A stretch of DNA of 64,000 nucleotides, taken from Poa pratensis. Its lineage: Eukaryota > Streptophyta > Magnoliopsida > Poales > Poaceae. Made by a program: the position numbers and the translations under genes. The notes under the pieces were generated by a model. That model searched no databases. It was given only the letters and a program-made list of their open reading frames with translations, and was not told the DNA's origin. The stretch is taken from NCBI GenBank assembly GCA_947311845.1, contig CAMZMU010000041.1, forward strand, positions 134,601,849 to 134,665,848. Reading direction: 5' to 3'. Below are positions 1 through 10,929 of the stretch, one piece after another. Every line of letters begins with the position of its first letter. Positions within the stretch are counted from its first letter, which is position 1.

Positions 1-1750
1 TCTCCCAGTGTCTTCTCCTCGTCACCTCCAGGAATGTCAAGCTCCAGTGTCTCAAATCCCGACATAATTTGATCCACCCGACACGAGCATAGCCAGCTGG
101 AATCCCGCCGAGATGGAAGGTTGCTCCAGGTTGATTTGGTAAAGCATAGCCGACCGCCACCTTGAAGGATATGTTCTTCATTGACATATGTAGCTCACAG
201 TCTGTCTTCTCCGTGATATCATCCACGGGTAGTGAGCCGCCAGCGCTTCGAATTCAGAATTTTCTAGCTGCGTGGAACCCACGCTGCTTTTCCGCTGATC
301 AGATGGGACGGCTTCGACTTCAGGACCTTCTAGCCTGCTGAGATGCCCTTTGCTGACTAATTGAGTCTAGTTGCTCTGCTGCCACTGCACCTTGCGTTCC
401 AATTCCGATAACCGGTCTAACTCCTGCTTCTTCTTCTCTGACGGCTTCTATAAGTTTCAGCGTCCTCGGAAACCCTTGCTTCCACGAAACACGGGTCCAT
501 AGCCTCGTACTCGTCCAACTTTTTCAGGATTCCCGAGGGCGAGTGTCAGCTCGTCGTTCTCTCTGTCGGGCACGTACTCTCCCTTTGAACTTTTCTATTG
601 CTTCCACAAGATCTTTGGTTACTTTTTCAATTTTTTCCTTCCATTTTCCCTTTGCAACAATCTGCCCTGTCTGTGGGTCCAACCCTACCCCATGCGCGAA
701 CAACCAGAACTTGGACCTCTCGGGCCAGTCTGCTGTCTGTGGAATGATCCTCGATCAAGCAGTTTTGCTTCAAAGGCTTCCCACTTAGGCACGGCAGTCT
801 TGTAGCCACCTGTGCCCAAAGTATGGTGATATGTCTTCTTCGCAACATTTGCCTTATTTATTTCCGATCGGGCCACACGGCCTCCGATTTTCTTAACTTC
901 ACAAATGCAGGCCAGTCATGTTGTATCTTCTCTAGTGGTCCAGTGAATTCTGGATCTTGTTCCTCTACCGCTACATAATTTTTCATAAATTTTTCTTCCA
1001 GGTCTGGAATTGTGTGGCCATCTTCTTAAAAGTCCACTGCTTGACTTTCTGCTTCTTGTCATCTGTGAGACCTGGCGGTAGGTTGACATGTGTCAAGAGC
1101 GTCTCCCAAGCAAAAAAATATTCTGTCGTCGACATAACTAACTGCTTTGTTGTCGTCCTTCGGCTTATGTCATTCTTCAAGGATGATCGGGACCAAGTCA
1201 CTAACAAGAACTCCGCATTGTTTTATAAATTTACGGCGGCTCTCTGTGGGTTCCAGCAGATCGCCATCATCACCCACTTTGTCGATCGATATCCTTGCAC
1301 CATCGGCCAACCTTCTGGTCGGGCCTCGTTTTGTCTTTTTAGCAGCTGATGATTTGCTCGATCCGGAGGGCTAAAATAAAAAATGATTCGTTAATAACTA
1401 CAATACAACTCAATTAATCACTAGTAGGAAATAGGCTATAGATGGAACCACTTTCTGTGGCGCACCAATATTGTCGTGCGCCACAGAAAGTATTCAGTGG
1501 CGCACCGAGGGTGGTGCGCCACAGAATTTGGCCCCTTTCTGTGGCGCATAACTAGCCCATGAGCCACCGAATACAGGCTTTCTATGGCGCATGCAAACCC
1601 ATGCGCCACAGAAATATGGTGGGCCCCGCCACCAATGGTTGGCTTGCATCCTATGGTGCCTTTTTTGTGGCGCATCTGACCACATGCGCCACAGAAATAT
1701 GGTGGGCCCCGCCACTAATGATTGGGTGGGTGTCCTTTCTGTCCCGCATG

Positions 1751-1815
1751 GGACTGGATGCGCCACAAAAATGTTGATTTCGGACTGGATGCGCCACAAA
1801 AATGTTGATTTCTGT
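1751..1815. repeat. 31-bp tandem duplication inside the CACTA subterminal repeats
   Basis: The unit beginning GGACTGGATGCGCCAC occurs at 1751 and again at 1782 with almost no change. It is a local duplication of one subterminal motif block. Confidence 0.85.
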
Positions 1816-2465
1816 GGCGCATCCAATCCCATGCGCCACAGAAAGCGCTATATCTGTGGCGCATGTGGCCCCATGCGCCACAAAAATATTTTTGAAATCA
1901 GATCCCACCCCTCCCCCCACCCCACCCCCCGTGGATCGCTTTTTAGTTTTGCAAAAGAAGAAAAGAAAATGATAAAATCTTCAATAAATAAAATCCTTTG
2001 AGATATAGTTAGGTTTTAGTGTCTAGTTGGTATAGAAATTTTGAAATATGAATTTTGACCTTTTTTGCAAAAAACAGAAAAAATTTGGAACGGCCATAAC
2101 TTTTGCATACGACGTCGAAAAAATGCGTTTAATATATCAAAAAAAATAGAGAAAAACAGGAGCTCGATTTCACCTGGGTTTACCCGGTGAACTTTTCTCA
2201 GATCCTCGAAATTCCAAAAGAGTAAAAATTTATGCCCAAAATAAGATTTTTTTTCTACAAAATCAAAAAAAAATTGGGGAAGAAATTCTGTGGCGCATAT
2301 GTAGTTGTTGGGCGGGATTCGTATTTTGAATCCCGCCGGCGCCCCCCTTCTCCCTCTCTTTTCTCCTTCTCTCCTCTCATTTACTCCTCCTCCTCTCCTC
2401 CACTTCTCCTCTCCCCTTGTTCTCCACTTCTCCTCTCCCCTTCTCCTGCCTCCTCCTTCTCAACT

Positions 2466-2700
2466 CAAACCCGGCGACCTCCTCCTCCTCCACCACCTCC
2501 GGCGACATCCTCCACCACCTCCGGCGACATCCTCCTCCTCCACCACCTCCGGTGACCCCCTCCTCCACCACCTCCGGTGACAACCTCCTCCTCCTCCTCC
2601 ACCACCTCCGGCGACATCCTCCTCCTCCTCCACCATCTCCGGCGACCCCCATCCTCTACCCACCCACCTCCGGTGACCCCCTCCTCCACCCACCTCTGAC
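2466..2700. repeat. CCTCCTCC/CCACCTCCGGCGAC minisatellite
   Basis: Imperfect tandem repeats of about 20-30 bp built from CCTCCTCCACCACCTCCGGCGAC-like units. They create proline-rich open frames on one strand and glycine-rich ones on the other. These open frames come from the composition and are not supported as genes. Confidence 0.85.
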
Positions 2701-3293
2701 AAAGCAACCAACGGCCATGGCCGCGGGCACCACGGCCTCCGATGAGCTCCGAAGAGCTCCGACGAAATTCCGGCAAAATTCCGACGGCGCTAGATCCAGA
2801 TCTAGATCTGGCCGCTTTTTTTTAATTCAAAAAAAAATTCTGGGGCGCATATCTGCGGGATGCGCCACTGAAATATTTTGGTGGCGCACAGTGGTGGATG
2901 CGCCACAGAATCTTGGTCTTTCTGTGGCGCATCTGGGCGTGCGCCACCGAATTATAATTTAGTGGCGAGCATTATGTGGCGTACCCACCATGCGCCACAG
3001 AATGCTTAAAGTGGTGCGCCACTGATAGCCTATTTCCTTGTAGTGAATGCATCTAGTGATTGATCAACAGAGTCTTAATATACCTCGCCGGAGTTTGTTA
3101 AAGGCACTTCCTCCTCTCTGCAAATTTCATCTTGCTGAACTCCCTCACCGGAGTCGTTCAGAAATTGTGAGATGTAATCGTCTCCAATTACCCCATCTTC
3201 TTCACCGGCATCTTCTTCAGGCGGGTTTGCACGTCCATATATAATCTGATACATTCGGTCTTCACACTCCTCATCTCTGCCGGGGGAGTCCAT

Positions 3294-3675
3294 AGCTCAA
3301 TGTCCCTGCAATCAATTTTGTAACAAGAATATGAATCTTAATATTTGCATCTAATAATTTGTAGAGAATGGCCATAAATACAAGTCACTTATCTAATGTG
3401 TATAAATTGTTATCATCAATACTTTGTAATTATAAAATTACTTCTAAAATTACTAAAATTACTTCTAAATTTTACAAATTCTACACATATTTTACAAATT
3501 CTACTAATTTTTTTAACATCTAATTTTTTCAAATTACTTCTATAATTTTACAAATTCTACACATATTTTCTAACACCCATTTGGTCTAATTTTTCTAACA
3601 TCTAAATTTTTTAACATCTAATTTTTTCAAATTACTTCTAAAATTACTTCTAAATTACTACTACATTACTTCAAA
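3294..3675. repeat. AT-rich tandem repeat, left of the Helitron
   Basis: Built from repeated TTACTTCTAAAATTAC, TTTACAAATTCTACACATAT and CTAACATCTAATTTTT blocks. The same blocks resume at 6088, so one array of roughly 600 bp was interrupted by the Helitron. No gene is visible. Confidence 0.8.
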
Positions 3676-6087
3676 TCTCTACTATATAATATCGTTAAAG
3701 GTGATGGTCGGTGGCGGTACGTCGTTCAAACTACCCCTGGAGTTGAAAACTATTACCCACCATGCCATCCTTAAGTTGTACCGGTTCGTTTGTCTCGCTA
3801 CCCGCACAGGGAAAAAACACGAGAGAGAAAATTTCGTGGCTCGTGCTCAGCCGCAGCATAGTGGGCGAGCCACGACCGTCCTGTCCCCAGGTCAACGCCG
3901 GCAGGCGCGGCAGCTCGCTCGCTTCCCCTCCCTGCCCAGTGAGTTGGGGCAGTCGCACGAGCTCCAGAAGGCGGCCATGGCGATGGCTGCTGCCTGCTGA
4001 CCTGGTGTCGCCCGCTTAACGCGTCCGCTGCCACAACTCCGTCTCCATCGATCTGCTCCTCCGCTACAGCCCCGGCTGCTCTCTCCTGCCCCGTCTTGCC
4101 TTCCTCTCCCGATTCTGCCCCAGCAGCCGCCCTCATCCCGCGCGTCCGCTACTTCCCGGATGCTCTTCTCCTCTCCCATCTGCTGCTACCTTCCAACTTC
4201 CAATCTTCCATCACCTTGCCGCCCTGCACACCAGACCGCGTACGTGGTGCCGCCTCGCTCCAGTCGCCTACAAGTCCCCTGCTCCGACTGGACCTGCTTG
4301 TCGGTACTCGATAGAGCCGCGCGCCAGTGCACCACTCAGCTCGCCATGCTCGCAAGCACGCACCAGCAGCGCCACACAACAACCCCCGTCTCCCATAGTT
4401 GCTCCACATGCGGCCGGCCGCACAGACAGCTCCACCTGCCAGCTTAATTCGTCCCTTGCACGGTTGCACCCGCGTGCAAAGAACAGCAACAGATCGGCGT
4501 CTGCTCGCACGTATATACTCAGATGATACTACTGCTTGCTAATCAAGGCCTGTAATTAGTGGTTGGATAGTTGGGATGGTTGATTTGTCCTTTTGGTATG
4601 TCATACGATGAGAAAGATTGAGAGAGAGGAGAAAGGAAGATCAGGTTCTACTCAGCGGTAGATTGACTATTGAGAGAGATTAAGAGAGTTTGAGAGATTG
4701 ACAGGGACCGGGAGTCTGGGAGAGCTTGAGAGGGCTGTCTGCTATGGTTGTGTGAGAGATTGATGCATTGAGGCTTGCTACCAGTTCGTGTGTGAGAAAC
4801 GGAGCAGAGAGAAAATGATAGATTTGAGAGTGGAGACACATCAACGAGTGTACTACTATACTGATAGATTTGAGAGTGGAGACACATCAACGAGTGTACT
4901 ACTATACGATGTAGTTTTTATGATCTTACAAAACTGACAAGTTCAGTATCATACAGTTTGAGAGAGGGTTGGTAGTTGTCGGGCATTTTTCAAAAATACA
5001 GACCTCCGCCGTCGACGCGGTCTCCGAAAAGCCGCTGTAAAGGGCCTCCACCGCGACCCCCTTCGCCTCCCTATATCCCAAAAAAAATATCCCATGTCAA
5101 CGTTCCCGATCGATCGCTGGCTCGCTGCGCGACCTCAAGGTCAGCGGAGGGTCGGGGCGAGTGGGAGGCCGGAGCTGGAGGTCGGAGAGGAGGACGGCGA
5201 GGCCAGGCTCGCTGGACTGCGCAATGGGAGGAGCTTGTCGCTTGAGGAGGCCGAGGGGAACTGGGTCGGGCGGGCAGGTTGTTGGAGGAAGGGCGAGAGG
5301 AGTGAAGGTCGCTGGAGGAGGGGAGAGAGGAGTGATCAGTCTCACGTATGTGGGTGCATAGCTGGGCTGGGTAGTTTTGCTGAACTAGGCCGTGGTGGCC
5401 TGGTCTGACCTAGCTGCCCCTTTGAATCATTTTTTCTTTTGTTTTATTATTTTCAGAAAACTAAATGAAGGAGTTTGGTGTATTTAGAGGGCTAAAAAAG
5501 ACTGTCATTTTGTGAAGGCTCCCTTTCATATAAAGCCAAGATTACCCAAGATTCAAAATACTTGGAAACAAAATTACGCACCAGTGTGGTTCTAATTTTT
5601 TTTCTTTAGACATGAGCTTGGCTTCATATCAAAAGGACATGTTAAAAAAGGACCGTTTCATTTGTAGTAGGTTTTTAAGAAAAACTTACGAGGTGTTAAG
5701 ATATTTAGAAAACATTGAGACCTAAGACTTTTTTATACTTTTTTCAACTGGTTTTTCAAGAAATTCACATAAAAATCTATAGACTGCATATTGCTACACG
5801 TAATATAAACATAGATTGCCAAAAATAATGTGGGAAACATAGATTGCCAAATTATGAATTATAGAATGCATTTATATTGAACATCGTAATAAAGGAATTA
5901 AAAGGGTGTGGCAACAGACGAGTTTCTTTTTTAGTATGACATTTTCTCAACAAACCCGATCGACATCGGTTAAAATTAATGATAATTCGTCGGCGGACCT
6001 AGGTGTCGCCAATGTTGGAGAGGACGATTATGAGTTTGAACGACGTGGATTTTTTTCTCCGTTGCAACGCACGGGTATTTTTCCTAG
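3676..6087 (+). mobile_element. Non-autonomous Helitron
   Basis: The 5' end starts TCTCTACTATATAAT directly after an A. The 3' end is CTAG (6084-6087) directly before a T, which is the A|TC...CTRR|T rule of Helitrons. A perfect 10-bp palindrome CGTTGCAACG (6060-6069) lies 14 bases before CTAG, in the place of the usual 3' hairpin. No target duplication is present and the host AT-rich array is continuous across the insertion, as expected. There is no RepHel gene inside. Two GC-rich blocks (about 3890-4460 and 5000-5400) have composition unlike the host and could be captured gene pieces, but I do not recognise them. Confidence 0.78.
4817..4908. repeat. 46-bp perfect tandem duplication in the Helitron
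   Basis: The unit starting GATAGATTTGAGAGTGGAGA occurs at 4817-4862 and 4863-4908. It follows a GAGA-rich stretch (4610-4815). Confidence 0.9.
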
Positions 6088-6360
6088 TTACTTCTAAAAT
6101 TACTAAAATTACTTCGAAATTTTACAAATTCTACACATATTTTCTAACACCCATTTGGTCTAATTTTTTCTAACATCTAATTTTTTAACATCTAATTTTT
6201 TTCAAATTACTTCTAAAGTTACTTCTAAAATTACTTCTAAATTACTACTAAATTACTTCTAATTACTTCTAAAATTACTACAATTACTTCTAAATTTCAC
6301 AAATTCTACAAATTCTACACATATTTCCTAACATCTAATTTTTTTCTAACATCTAAATTA
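6088..6360. repeat. AT-rich tandem repeat, right of the Helitron
   Basis: Continues the array seen at 3294-3675 (TTACTTCTAAAATTAC and ACACCCATTTGGTCTAATTT blocks). It supports a clean Helitron insertion. No gene is seen. Confidence 0.8.
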
Positions 6361-6690
6361 GATGTACCGGTGGGTCGGGAGGGGCACCGGCGGCGGCGTC
6401 GATCGGGAGGGCACCGGCGGCGTCGTCGGGGCACCGGCGCGGCGTCGGGAGGCTTCGGCGCGGCGTCGACTGGGGGCAACAGCGCGGCGTCGGGAGCCAC
6501 CGGAGCGCGGCGTCGTCGGGGGCACCGGCGCGGCGTCGTCACGGGCCGGGGGCAGGGAGCGGCGTCGGGCGTGCGAGCACGGCGTCGTCGAGGCCACCGG
6601 CGCGGTGTCGTCGTCGGTGAGCACGGCGGCGACAGCGGCACGGGAGCAGGGTCAGCCTGGTGGCGTCGTCTTCTAGTCTTCTCAGGCGTG
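6361..6690. repeat. GC-rich low-complexity block (GGCGTCG/CACCGGCG units)
   Basis: Short irregular repeats of CACCGGCG, GGCGTCG and CGGCGTCGTC. Long open frames exist on both strands (including 6315-6773 minus and 6370-6786 plus), all low-complexity Arg/Ala/Pro/Gly. I regard this as non-coding repeat. Confidence 0.75.
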
Positions 6691-6732
6691 GCGTCGGGGA
6701 GCAACTGTGCGCAGAACGGACGATGTGTAGAT

Positions 6733-6890
6733 CTAAAAAGCACAAAAACACCTTTAGTCCCGGTTCCAGCCACGAACTGGGACTAAAGACCCTTTAGTAC
6801 CGGTTGGTATGTTTTTGGGCCGCACTGAAAAATTGCGCGCGAAGCCCACCTTTAGTCCCGGTTGGTGGTTCCAACCGGGACTAAATGGGC
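6733..6890. repeat. CACTA-type subterminal repeat block
   Basis: Inverted and direct copies of CTTTAGTCCCGGTT and CTTTAGTACCGGTT occur here. They are the same motif family as the block next to the CACTA terminus at 10929. No CACTA terminus is found beside it, so it is either internal to the big element or the remains of another element's end. Confidence 0.7.
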
Positions 6891-7260
6891 TTTTCGATTT
6901 GTTTTTTTTTTTGTTGCTCTAGTTCCTTTTTATTTTTTCTGTTTTCTTTTATATCTATTTGATTTACATGTCTATATTTGTTTTGTTTCTTCTGTTTTCT
7001 GTTTTCCTTTATATCTATTTGGTTTATGTTTAATTTTTTGCTCTAGTTCCTTTTTCTTTTATATCTATTTAATTTAATTGTCTATATTTGTAATAATCAT
7101 ACCTTTATTTGTAAAATTCATATGTATATTTGATTTAATTTTAGAAAACATCCAATATTTTGAGTGATTCTTATTGTTTTAATACAGTTACATAAAATAT
7201 TTAATACATTATCTATTGATTTCTTTTATATCTATTCACCGTCATCAGTTTCTTTCTAGT
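6891..7260. repeat. T-rich imperfect tandem repeat
   Basis: Repeats of TTGCTCTAGTTCCTTTT and TTTATATCTATTTGATTTA (6900-7090), then plain AT-rich DNA. No gene is seen. Confidence 0.6.
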
Positions 7261-7726
7261 GGGTTTGTGGATTTATAGCCGGAAACTCCCACTTCGGACG
7301 AAGCGGAGGAATCTTGTGAAGAGTTGTGATATAACTTTGTTTTGGTTGTTCCTAGGGGATACCCTAACACAACCAAGCACAAAGTTTCACTCGGCAAATA
7401 GAAGAAAACCCTAGGCGGGGAATTTTCCCGCCTTTACCCCTAGCGGCATGTAGTATGCCCAATCAGGAAGAAGCACACGGATCGTGTGTTTCTTTCAAGC
7501 GCTTGTGAGCCGTTGGATCAGGGGTGTGTTTCATGAGGGCTTGTGAGCTGTTGGATCAGCACTATCATGACCACTTCGTGAGCCACACGACCCTATATAT
7601 AGCCCACATCTCGGACATGTTCGGCACTCAGTGTGTACTCATTGTAGTTCATTTGATATACAAAGCATTCGGATTCCCTGCATACATCCGACGGTGCATT
7701 TGATATGCGGGCACTCAGGAGCCACC
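7261..7726. other. Unassigned sequence adjoining the broken TNP2
   Basis: Moderate GC. It contains a near-repeat of GCTTGTGAGCCGTTGGATCA (7502 and 7540) and short TATA-like strings, but no recognisable protein. It replaces the expected C-terminal half of TNP2, so it is a rearrangement or insertion product of unknown origin. Confidence 0.4.
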
Positions 7727-9604
7727 TTGCTACTTCCCTTCTCTGGTAAGAGCGTAGCTAGCAGGACCTTGATATTTTTCTGGATTCAGGTCGTCTCGTT
7801 CGTGCATACGTTGCTGGTGCAGCCATGCATCCGATGTATCTTTCGTCTTCCCATACACGCTCAAAAAGCTTAGCATGTTCACGCAAGATTTTTCGTCACG
7901 TGCATCACGTCGATTGCAGAGCGAACCTCTAGGATTTTCCAATAGGGTAGCTCCCAAAATATAGATTTCTTCTTCCACATGGGTACGTGTCCGTCGGCGT
8001 CATTCGGAACAGATTGTCTGCCAGGACCCTTTCCAAATATTACTTTTAAATTCTTGACCATGTCATATATCAACACCAGTAGGGCAGGTAGGCTTCGTCC
8101 GGTGATCAGCCTGAGCTTTAAAATGCTTGCCTTTCTTTCTTACAGGATGCTTGTTTGGAAGAAATCGACGATGCCCCAGGTACACATTCTTGTTTGCCAA
8201 ATATATACTTTCAGTCTCACCTAAACAGTGTGTGCACGCATTGTATCCCTTGTATGACTGTCCTGAAATGTTACAAAGAGCAGGCCAATCATTGATGGTT
8301 ACAAACAACAACGCTCGTAGGTCAAATTCTTCCTGTTTGTGCTCATCCCACACACGTACACATTATTCACGCCACAACTATAAAAGTTTTTCAACCAATG
8401 GCCTCAGGTACACATCAATGTCGTTGCCGGGTTGCTTCGGGCCTTGGATGAGCACTGGCATCATAATGAACTTTCGTTTCATGCACAACCAAGGAGGAAG
8501 GTTATAGATATATAGAGTCACAGGCCAGGTGCTATGACTGGAGCTCTGCTCCCCAAAAGGATTAAAGCCATCTGTACTTAGACCAAACCTTAAGTTCCTT
8601 GCATCACCTGCAAAGGTCGAGAAGTCTCTGTCGATTTTTCTCCACTGTGACCCATCAGCGGGGTGTCTCTGCATCATGTCTTTCTTACGGTCTTCTTTGT
8701 GCCATCGCAACAACTTGACATGCTCTTTGTTTTGAAACAAACGTTTCAATCGTGGTATTATAGGAGCATACCACATCACCTTGGCAGGAACCCTCTTCCT
8801 GGGACGCGGCTCGCCCTCAACATCACCAGGGTCATCTCGCCTGATCTTATACCGCAATGCACCGCATACCGGGCATGCATTCCAATTCTCGTACTCCTCA
8901 CGCGGTAGAGGATGTAGTCATTGATGCATGCATGTATCTTCTGCACCTCTAATCCTAGAGGGCATACAATCTTCTTTGCTTCGTACGTACTGGGGGCAAT
9001 ACGTTGTCCCTTGGAAGCATATCTTTATTATTTTCAGAAAATTTTCAAATCGCTTGTCAGATAGACCATTATGAGTCTTCCATTGCAGCAATTCCAGTGT
9101 GGTACCCAGCTTTTTCCGGCCATCTTCGCAATTTGGGTACAACAATTTTTTGTGATCCTCTAACATGCTCTCCAATTTCAACCTCTCGTTTTCACTTTCG
9201 CAGTTTATCTGTGTATCAAGAATGGCCCGACGAAGATCATCATCGGGCTCATCAACAATGGGCTCTTCTTCAGCTTCGTCTTCACCCATTGTAGTACCAC
9301 CCTGTTCATTGAACATATGATAGTTGTCATTATCCTCTTCATCTTCATTGTCTTCCATTATAACCCCTCTTTCTCCGTGCTTGGTCCAACAATTATAGCC
9401 GGACATGAAACCGGCCTGCAACAGGTGGACGTGAATGGTTTTTGAGGTAGAGTAATCCTGCGTATTCTTACAGACACTACATGGACAAGAAATAAAACCA
9501 TTCGGCCGCTTGTTTGTCTCAGCCACATGGAGAAAATTATGCATGCCATTAATAAAGTCGGGACAGCGTCGGTCACCGTACATCCATTGCCGGCTCATCT
9601 GCAT
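7727..9604 (-). pseudogene. CACTA TNP2 transposase, N-terminal half, inactivated
   Basis: The ATG at 9604 opens a transposase-associated N-terminal domain (MYGDRRCPDFINGMHNFL; cysteine pair CPCSVC) and an acidic linker. TNP2 (Transposase_21) segments follow in order: NACPVCGALRYK near 8860, FSTFAGDARNLRFGLSTDGF near 8620, ALLFVTINDWPALCNISG near 8290, KNVYLGHRRFLP near 8180 and IDVMHVTKNL near 7890. The frame breaks near 8910 (two extra bases around GAGGAGTACGAG), has two stops near 8360, and is disrupted near 7880. The coding similarity stops around YALTREGK at 7730, so the C-terminal half of the catalytic region is gone. This protein would cut element ends in an active CACTA; this copy cannot. 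Confidence 0.85.
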
Positions 9605-9761
9605 TATATAAATATATCAAAAACCATTGCACTACATCATGAATATATAATATATAGTGACCAAATTAATTAATACAAGTTCATCACATTAAAACAAAGT
9701 AGAGTAGTGACCAAATGTAATACATAGTTCACATAAAACATACATTGAAACTAACATACAA

Positions 9762-10227
9762 CTATCTAAATAATTTAAATCCAACAACAAATGCGATCAA
9801 AATGGCAACTAAGGTAAGTATTGAACCAACAACATAATGATAACAAGCCTCTTTATGAATGGCATATTTTCTAATCTTTCTAATCTTCAAGCGCATTGCA
9901 TCCATCTTGATCTTGTGTTTATCGACGACGTCGGCAAGATCGAACTCCAATTTCATCTTTTTTTCTAGGCATTGTAGACGAAGATCTTCACTTCTTTTCA
10001 ATTTTGCTTTCAAATCATTGTTTTCTTTTTCAAATAAATTTAGCATATCGACAAGAGGGTCGGTTGGAATTTTCGGTTCAACTACCTCCTAGATTAAAAA
10101 ATCTATGTCAAGTTGGTAGGCATAATTGTCATAATTAAACACGAAATGGAACAAATAGTTATAAAAAATATACCACATCCGAATCATAGACCGGACGAGG
10201 GCCGACGGGGACCGATATCAAAACCAT
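9762..10227 (-). CDS. CACTA-associated small coiled-coil membrane protein
   Basis: Two exons: 10227-10174 (starting MVLISVPVGPRPVYDSDV, donor G|GTATAT) and 10088-9762 (acceptor ATCTAG). They join in frame to give 126 residues without any lesion. Residues 30-95 are a charged heptad-like helix rich in K, E, L and I (NLFEKENNDLKAKLKRSEDL...). The end is a hydrophobic segment (YVVGSILTLVAILIAFVVGF) followed by KLFR, a likely single tail-type membrane anchor. It lies upstream of and on the same strand as TNP2, near the element terminus. I recall similar hypothetical proteins from grass CACTA elements but know no function. It may be only a relic that happens to be open. Confidence 0.6.
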
Positions 10228-10684
10228 GGCACTATACATAAAAAAACATAAGAAAATTATACAAGTAATAACTATGCATTTAAATCATACAAGTAATTTT
10301 TTTAAATAAAAGATAAAAACAAGAGGCTCACCGAGGTGGTGCCGGTGACGGGACGGCGCGGGCTATCGACGGCGGTGAGGACAGGGACGGGACAACACTA
10401 AAACGCACAAATCATAAATTAATTTGAGCTCAAAATGAATATAAAAAAATAAACTCCCTAACTTAGCCATGTCATCAAACACCTATCTAGCACTACAAAA
10501 ATGAAATGAGCTAAACAAGCAATGACGGATGAAGGATAAAGTTGCGATGGGGCGCCGCCAATTTTGACAAATGGTGGAAAAAAATGGGGATGAACTCGAG
10601 CTCGGGAGAGGACATAGAGTAAAAATGGTGATGAACTCGAGCTAAAAAATAGAGATGGCTGGCTCGGGTGGAATATGATATATA

Positions 10685-10929
10685 GGGAAACCTTCAGTAC
10701 CGGTTCGTATCACGAACCGTACTAAAGCTCCATCTTTAGTACCACGAACCGGTACTAAAGGGTCTGGCGCTGGTCCCACCTCTGCGGCTGCCTGCCGCGA
10801 GCATTCGAACCGGGACTAGACCGTGCGGTCTCCCTAGACTTTGGAATCGGGACTAATGCTCACATTAGTCCGAGTTCCAAATCTGGCCGGGACTAAAGGT
10901 CTGAACCAAAGGCCTGTTTTCTACTAGTG
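10685..10929. repeat. CACTA terminal and subterminal repeats
   Basis: Copies of CTTTAGTACCGGTTCGT and its reverse complement, ending in the terminal CTGTTTTCTACTAGTG at 10914-10929. Confidence 0.85.

Larger units (their letters stand above)
1419..3045. mobile_element. Small non-autonomous CACTA element, complete, with 3-bp TSD
   Basis: The left end reads CACTAGTAGGAAATAGGCTA. The right end on the opposite strand reads CACTACAAGGAAATAGGCTA. These are imperfect terminal inverted repeats starting with CACTA. The element is flanked by AAT at 1416-1418 and 3046-3048, a 3-bp target duplication as expected for the superfamily. Subterminal regions (about 1449-1890 and 2286-3025) carry many copies, in both orientations, of TGTGGCGCAT/ATGCGCCACA, the presumed transposase-binding repeats. 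The centre is not a gene: it is an AT-rich stretch and a pyrimidine-rich minisatellite. It lies inside the intron of the surrounding CACTA ORF. Confidence 0.92.
1..3293 (-). pseudogene. CACTA second ORF (Transposase_24-like), decayed, 3' end outside window
   Basis: Exon 1 begins with the ATG at 3293. It encodes an acidic N-terminus (MDSPGRDEECEDRMYQIIYG...) and ends in an AG|GTATAT donor near 3082. Exon 2 begins after a TTTTAG acceptor at about 1371 and runs to the window edge. It contains recognisable plant Ptta/En/Spm transposase segments, such as LLTHVNLPPGLTDDKKQKVK and SEINKANVAKKTYHHTLG. The frame is lost near 880 (the lysine/arginine-rich stretch before VARSEINK) and again near 740, so it cannot make a full protein. 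The intron contains a complete 1.6-kb CACTA element (1419-3045). In intact relatives this protein assists transposition, but its biochemical role is poorly defined. The family call is from remembered similarity. Confidence 0.7.
1..10929 (-). mobile_element. CACTA (En/Spm) DNA transposon, partial, transcribed on minus
   Basis: The right terminus is visible. Read on the minus strand from 10929 it starts CACTAGTAGAAAACAGG, followed by many subterminal CCCGGT/ACCGGT motifs (10685-10910), which is the CACTA hallmark. Reading inward come a small coiled-coil/membrane ORF (10227-9762), a TNP2 transposase remnant (9604-7727) and a Transposase_24-type ORF (3293 to beyond 1), the gene order known in grass CACTA elements. 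The left terminus is outside the window, so the 3-bp target duplication cannot be verified; the three bases after the end are ATA. A Helitron and a smaller CACTA are inserted in it. It is uncertain that 1-3293 and 7727-10929 are one element: a block of the same type of subterminal repeat at 6733-6890 could mark an end of a second, rearranged copy. Confidence 0.75.

Noticed and set aside
1449..1890. Regularly repeated palindromic 10-mers resembling an array
   Set aside because: They are CACTA subterminal repeats in mixed orientation with irregular spacing, not CRISPR.
2232..2962. Proline/serine-rich open frames on plus and glycine-rich frames on minus
   Set aside because: They follow the CCTCCTCC/CCGGCGAC minisatellite inside the small CACTA; no domain and equal openness in several frames.
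3436..6360. AT-rich blocks on both sides of 3676-6087 taken as LTRs or long direct repeats
   Set aside because: They are one pre-existing tandem array interrupted by the Helitron; no TG...CA ends and no TSD.
6315..6786. Open frames of 88-152 codons on both strands
   Set aside because: Low-complexity GC-rich repeat; the codons reflect CGGCGTCG units.
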